Below the pieces are notes generated by a model that worked only from the letters and a program-made list of their open reading frames with translations, was not told where the DNA came from and ran no database searches. From Phenylobacterium zucineum HLK1 (GTDB lineage Bacteria > Pseudomonadota > Alphaproteobacteria > Caulobacterales > Caulobacteraceae): a stretch of DNA of 64,000 bases. Shown here piece by piece: positions 62,084 to 64,000 of the stretch; the first letter of the stretch is position 1, and each line of letters begins with the position of its first letter. The translations under genes were made by a program, and so were the position numbers. The stretch lies in the NCBI RefSeq assembly GCF_000017265.1, contig NC_011144.1, positions 1,714,001-1,778,000 of the forward strand, in the 5' to 3' direction.

Positions 62084-63628
62084 ATGGGTGATCGCACCCC
62101 GGTTCTCATCGGAGCGGGCCAATTCACGTACAGGGGCGATCCGGCGACGTCGCCGTCGCCCACGGCGCTGCTGAAGATTGCGGCGGAACGGGCGGCGCTC
62201 GACGCCGGACTCGGCGCGGCGGGCCTTTCGGCCATCGACGCCCTGGCCGTGGTGGGCTTCACCATCGACGCCCCGGGCTCGAAGCGGGGGATGATCCCGC
62301 ATTCGAACAACCCGCCCGCGAACCTGGCCGGGAAGATCGGCGCGGCGCCCCGCTGGAGCGTCTATTCCGAGATGGGCGGCAACACGCCCCAGTACCTGAT
62401 CAACACCCTGGCCGAGCGGATCGCGCGCGGCGAGACGGACCTGGCGCTGGCGGTGGGCTGCGAGTTCCTGGGCTCGGCCATGAAGCGGGCCACGCGGGGC
62501 CTGTCCTTCGACGACTGGAAGGCCGACGAGCCCGAGGACCTGCCGCCGCCCCAGCGCATCGGCGACCCCCGGCCGGGCAACACCGCCTACGAGGCGCGGC
62601 ACGGCATCGACCGGCCGATCAACATCTATCCGCTGTTCGAGAACGCCCTGCGGGCGCGGGACGGACGCTCGATCCCCGACCACCAGCGGCGGATGGGCAA
62701 GCTGTTCGCCGGATTCAGCAAGGTGGCGGCCGGCAATCCCGAGGCCTGGTTCCCGATCGAGCGCAGCGCCGAGGAGCTGGTCACGGTCACCGAGAAGAAC
62801 CGGATGATCGGCTTCCCGTACCCCAAGCTGCTGAACGCGATCATGGAGGTGGACCAGTCGGCGGCGGTGCTGATCGCCAGCGAGGCCAAGGCCCGCGAGC
62901 TGGGCGTGCCGGAATCCAACTTCGTCTACCTGCACGGCTGCGCCGACGCGGCCGACCTGTGGCATCCCCTGGACCGGCAGGACTTCCACTCGAGCCCGGC
63001 CATGCGGCGGACGGGCCAGAAGGCGTTCGAGATGGCCGGCATCGGCCTGTCCGACATCGACCTGATCGACCTCTATTCCTGCTTCCCGGTGGCGGTGGAG
63101 ATCGGCGCCGAGGAGCTGGGCCTGTCGCTGGACGACCCGCGCGGCCTGACCGTCACCGGCGGGCTGCCCTACGCCGGCGGGCCGGGGAACAACTACGTCA
63201 TGCACTCGGTGGCGGCGATGCTGGGCAAGCTGCGCGAGCGGCCGGGCGCCTATGGCCTTATCACCGGCAACGGCTGGTACCTGACCAAGCAGTCCACGGG
63301 CATCTATTCCACCAAGCGGCCGGAGGCGCCGTTCGAGCGCGAGGACCCGGCGATCCTGCAGCGGGAGATCGACGCCCTGCCGCACCCGGAGATCGTCGAG
63401 CGGCCCAGCGGGCGGGGGACGATCGAGACCTACACCGTCGTCCACAGGCGGGAGGGGCCGTTCACGGCCATCGTGGTGGGCCGCGACGAGGCGGGGCGCC
63501 GCTTCGCCGCTAACACGCCGCAGGACCCGCAGCTGCTGGCCGCCATGGAGGTCTCGGAGCAGGTGGGCCGGAGCGGGACCGTGGGCCCCGCGCCGGACGG
63601 CCAGACCAACCTGTTCACACCGGACTAG
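62084..63628 (+). CDS. thiolase-like acetyl-CoA acetyltransferase family protein
   Basis: This 514-residue protein is of the thiolase-like family annotated as acetyl-CoA acetyltransferase. It begins with RTPVLIGAGQFTYRGDP, has DLIDLYSCFPVAVEIGAEELG with a conserved Cys, and GGLPYAGGPGNNYVMHSVAAM near the C-terminus of the fold. The usual active-site Cys near residue 90 is not obvious, so the real substrate and even the reaction are open. ATG at 62084 with GGAGG upstream was chosen. It may be co-transcribed with the phosphatase gene that follows after four bases. Confidence 0.8.
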   Translation: MGDRTPVLIGAGQFTYRGDPATSPSPTALLKIAAERAALDAGLGAAGLSAIDALAVVGFTIDAPGSKRGMIPHSNNPPANLAGKIGAAPRWSVYSEMGGNTPQYLINTLAERIARGETDLALAVGCEFLGSAMKRATRGLSFDDWKADEPEDLPPPQRIGDPRPGNTAYEARHGIDRPINIYPLFENALRARDGRSIPDHQRRMGKLFAGFSKVAAGNPEAWFPIERSAEELVTVTEKNRMIGFPYPKLLNAIMEVDQSAAVLIASEAKARELGVPESNFVYLHGCADAADLWHPLDRQDFHSSPAMRRTGQKAFEMAGIGLSDIDLIDLYSCFPVAVEIGAEELGLSLDDPRGLTVTGGLPYAGGPGNNYVMHSVAAMLGKLRERPGAYGLITGNGWYLTKQSTGIYSTKRPEAPFEREDPAILQREIDALPHPEIVERPSGRGTIETYTVVHRREGPFTAIVVGRDEAGRRFAANTPQDPQLLAAMEVSEQVGRSGTVGPAPDGQTNLFTPD

Positions 63629-63632
63629 CCGC

Positions 63633-64000
63633 ATGGCCCGCCTCTACCTGATCCGACACGGCCGGCCGGCCTCCACCTGGGGCGGCCACGACGACGACCC
63701 GGGCCTGGACCCGCAGGGGCTGGCCCAGGCCGAGGCCGCCCGGGACTGGCTGCTGGGCCTGCCCGGCGACGAGCGGCCGGTGCGGGTGGCGAGCTCGCCC
63801 CTGCGCCGCTGCCGCGAGACGGCCCAGCCGACGGCGGCGGCGCTGGGCGTGGAGCTGCTGGTGGACCCGGTGGTGGGCGAGATCCCGACGCCGAAGGACC
63901 TGGCGCCCGAGCAGCGGCCCGACTGGCTGCGCCGGGCCTTCGCCGGGACCTGGGGCGAGATCGAGGGCGACCTGGACTACCGCGCCTGGCGAGAGGCGAT
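63633..64000 (+). CDS. histidine phosphatase family protein, 5' part
   Basis: This gene is cut by the end of the window after 122 codons. The product begins MARLYLIRHGRPASTW; the RHG motif contains the catalytic His of the phosphoglycerate mutase-like superfamily, and VASSPLRRCRETAQPTAAAL follows as the second conserved segment. Its substrate is unknown. It starts four bases after the thiolase-like stop codon. The rest of the gene must be outside the window. Confidence 0.88.
   Translation, partial: MARLYLIRHGRPASTWGGHDDDPGLDPQGLAQAEAARDWLLGLPGDERPVRVASSPLRRCRETAQPTAAALGVELLVDPVVGEIPTPKDLAPEQRPDWLRRAFAGTWGEIEGDLDYRAWREA

Overview
The window looks like chromosomal DNA of a high-GC alphaproteobacterium, most likely a member of the Caulobacteraceae (Caulobacter/Phenylobacterium/Brevundimonas group). 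The gene content and order fit this family: radA-cvpA-purF, panB-TPR-bamB-der, parE-M61 peptidase, glnB-glnA, and a PodJ-like Sel1 protein. Two putative promoters also fit the Caulobacter housekeeping pattern TTGACG-N-GCTA. The genus is an inference; there is no rRNA or tRNA in the window to settle it.

Positions 1-14.2 kb are the end of an integrative/conjugative element. A truncated coupling protein (TraG/VirD4) is followed by a near-complete P-type conjugation operon, trbB-C-D-E-J-K-L-F-G-I plus a DUF2274 gene, most of them overlapping by 1-4 bases. Two minus-strand genes (a small helical protein and a CheY-like receiver) separate the copG-type gene from trbB. After the operon come a RES/Xre-type toxin-antitoxin pair, two small helical proteins, and a divergent Xre regulator with several perfect dyads in its promoter. 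No relaxase or integrase lies in the window, so they must be to the left or absent.

Positions 14.4-34 kb are mostly housekeeping genes: an odd serine hydrolase without the usual catalytic lysine; two consecutive three-gene modules, each a membrane protein, an ECF sigma factor and a small membrane protein; panB; the outer-membrane assembly/ribosome assembly set (TPR, bamB, der); an SDR, SBF-like transporter, purF, cvpA, radA cluster; dnaB; and the rpsF-rpsR-rplI ribosomal operon with a likely autoregulatory leader hairpin and a clear terminator.

Positions 34-44.5 kb are a surface and envelope region. It holds an RTX-type secreted protein, a five-gene chaperone-usher fimbrial operon whose three putative subunits look like DUF4402 proteins, a PodJ-like coiled-coil/TM/Sel1 protein and a zinc-type alcohol dehydrogenase. 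Positions 44.5-51.2 kb are fatty acid synthesis (fabD, fabG, acpP, fabF), mltG, yicC and gmk.

Positions 49-54 kb are unusually rich in palindromic repeats. The best set consists of three 105-bp copies, each two hairpins in inverted orientation (a REPIN/BIME-like element). Two copies are identical and exactly 600 bp apart; the third differs by compensatory stem changes. They enclose a small GIY-YIG nuclease gene. A uracil-DNA-glycosylase-like gene and an isolated terminase-small-subunit-like gene with a duplicated helix-turn-helix are in the same stretch. This nuclease-plus-REPIN arrangement is the best candidate in the window for an undescribed mobile system. From 54.7 kb to the end there is core sequence again: DUF305, parE, M61 peptidase, Kazal lipoprotein, glnA, glnB, a thiolase-like protein and a truncated histidine phosphatase.
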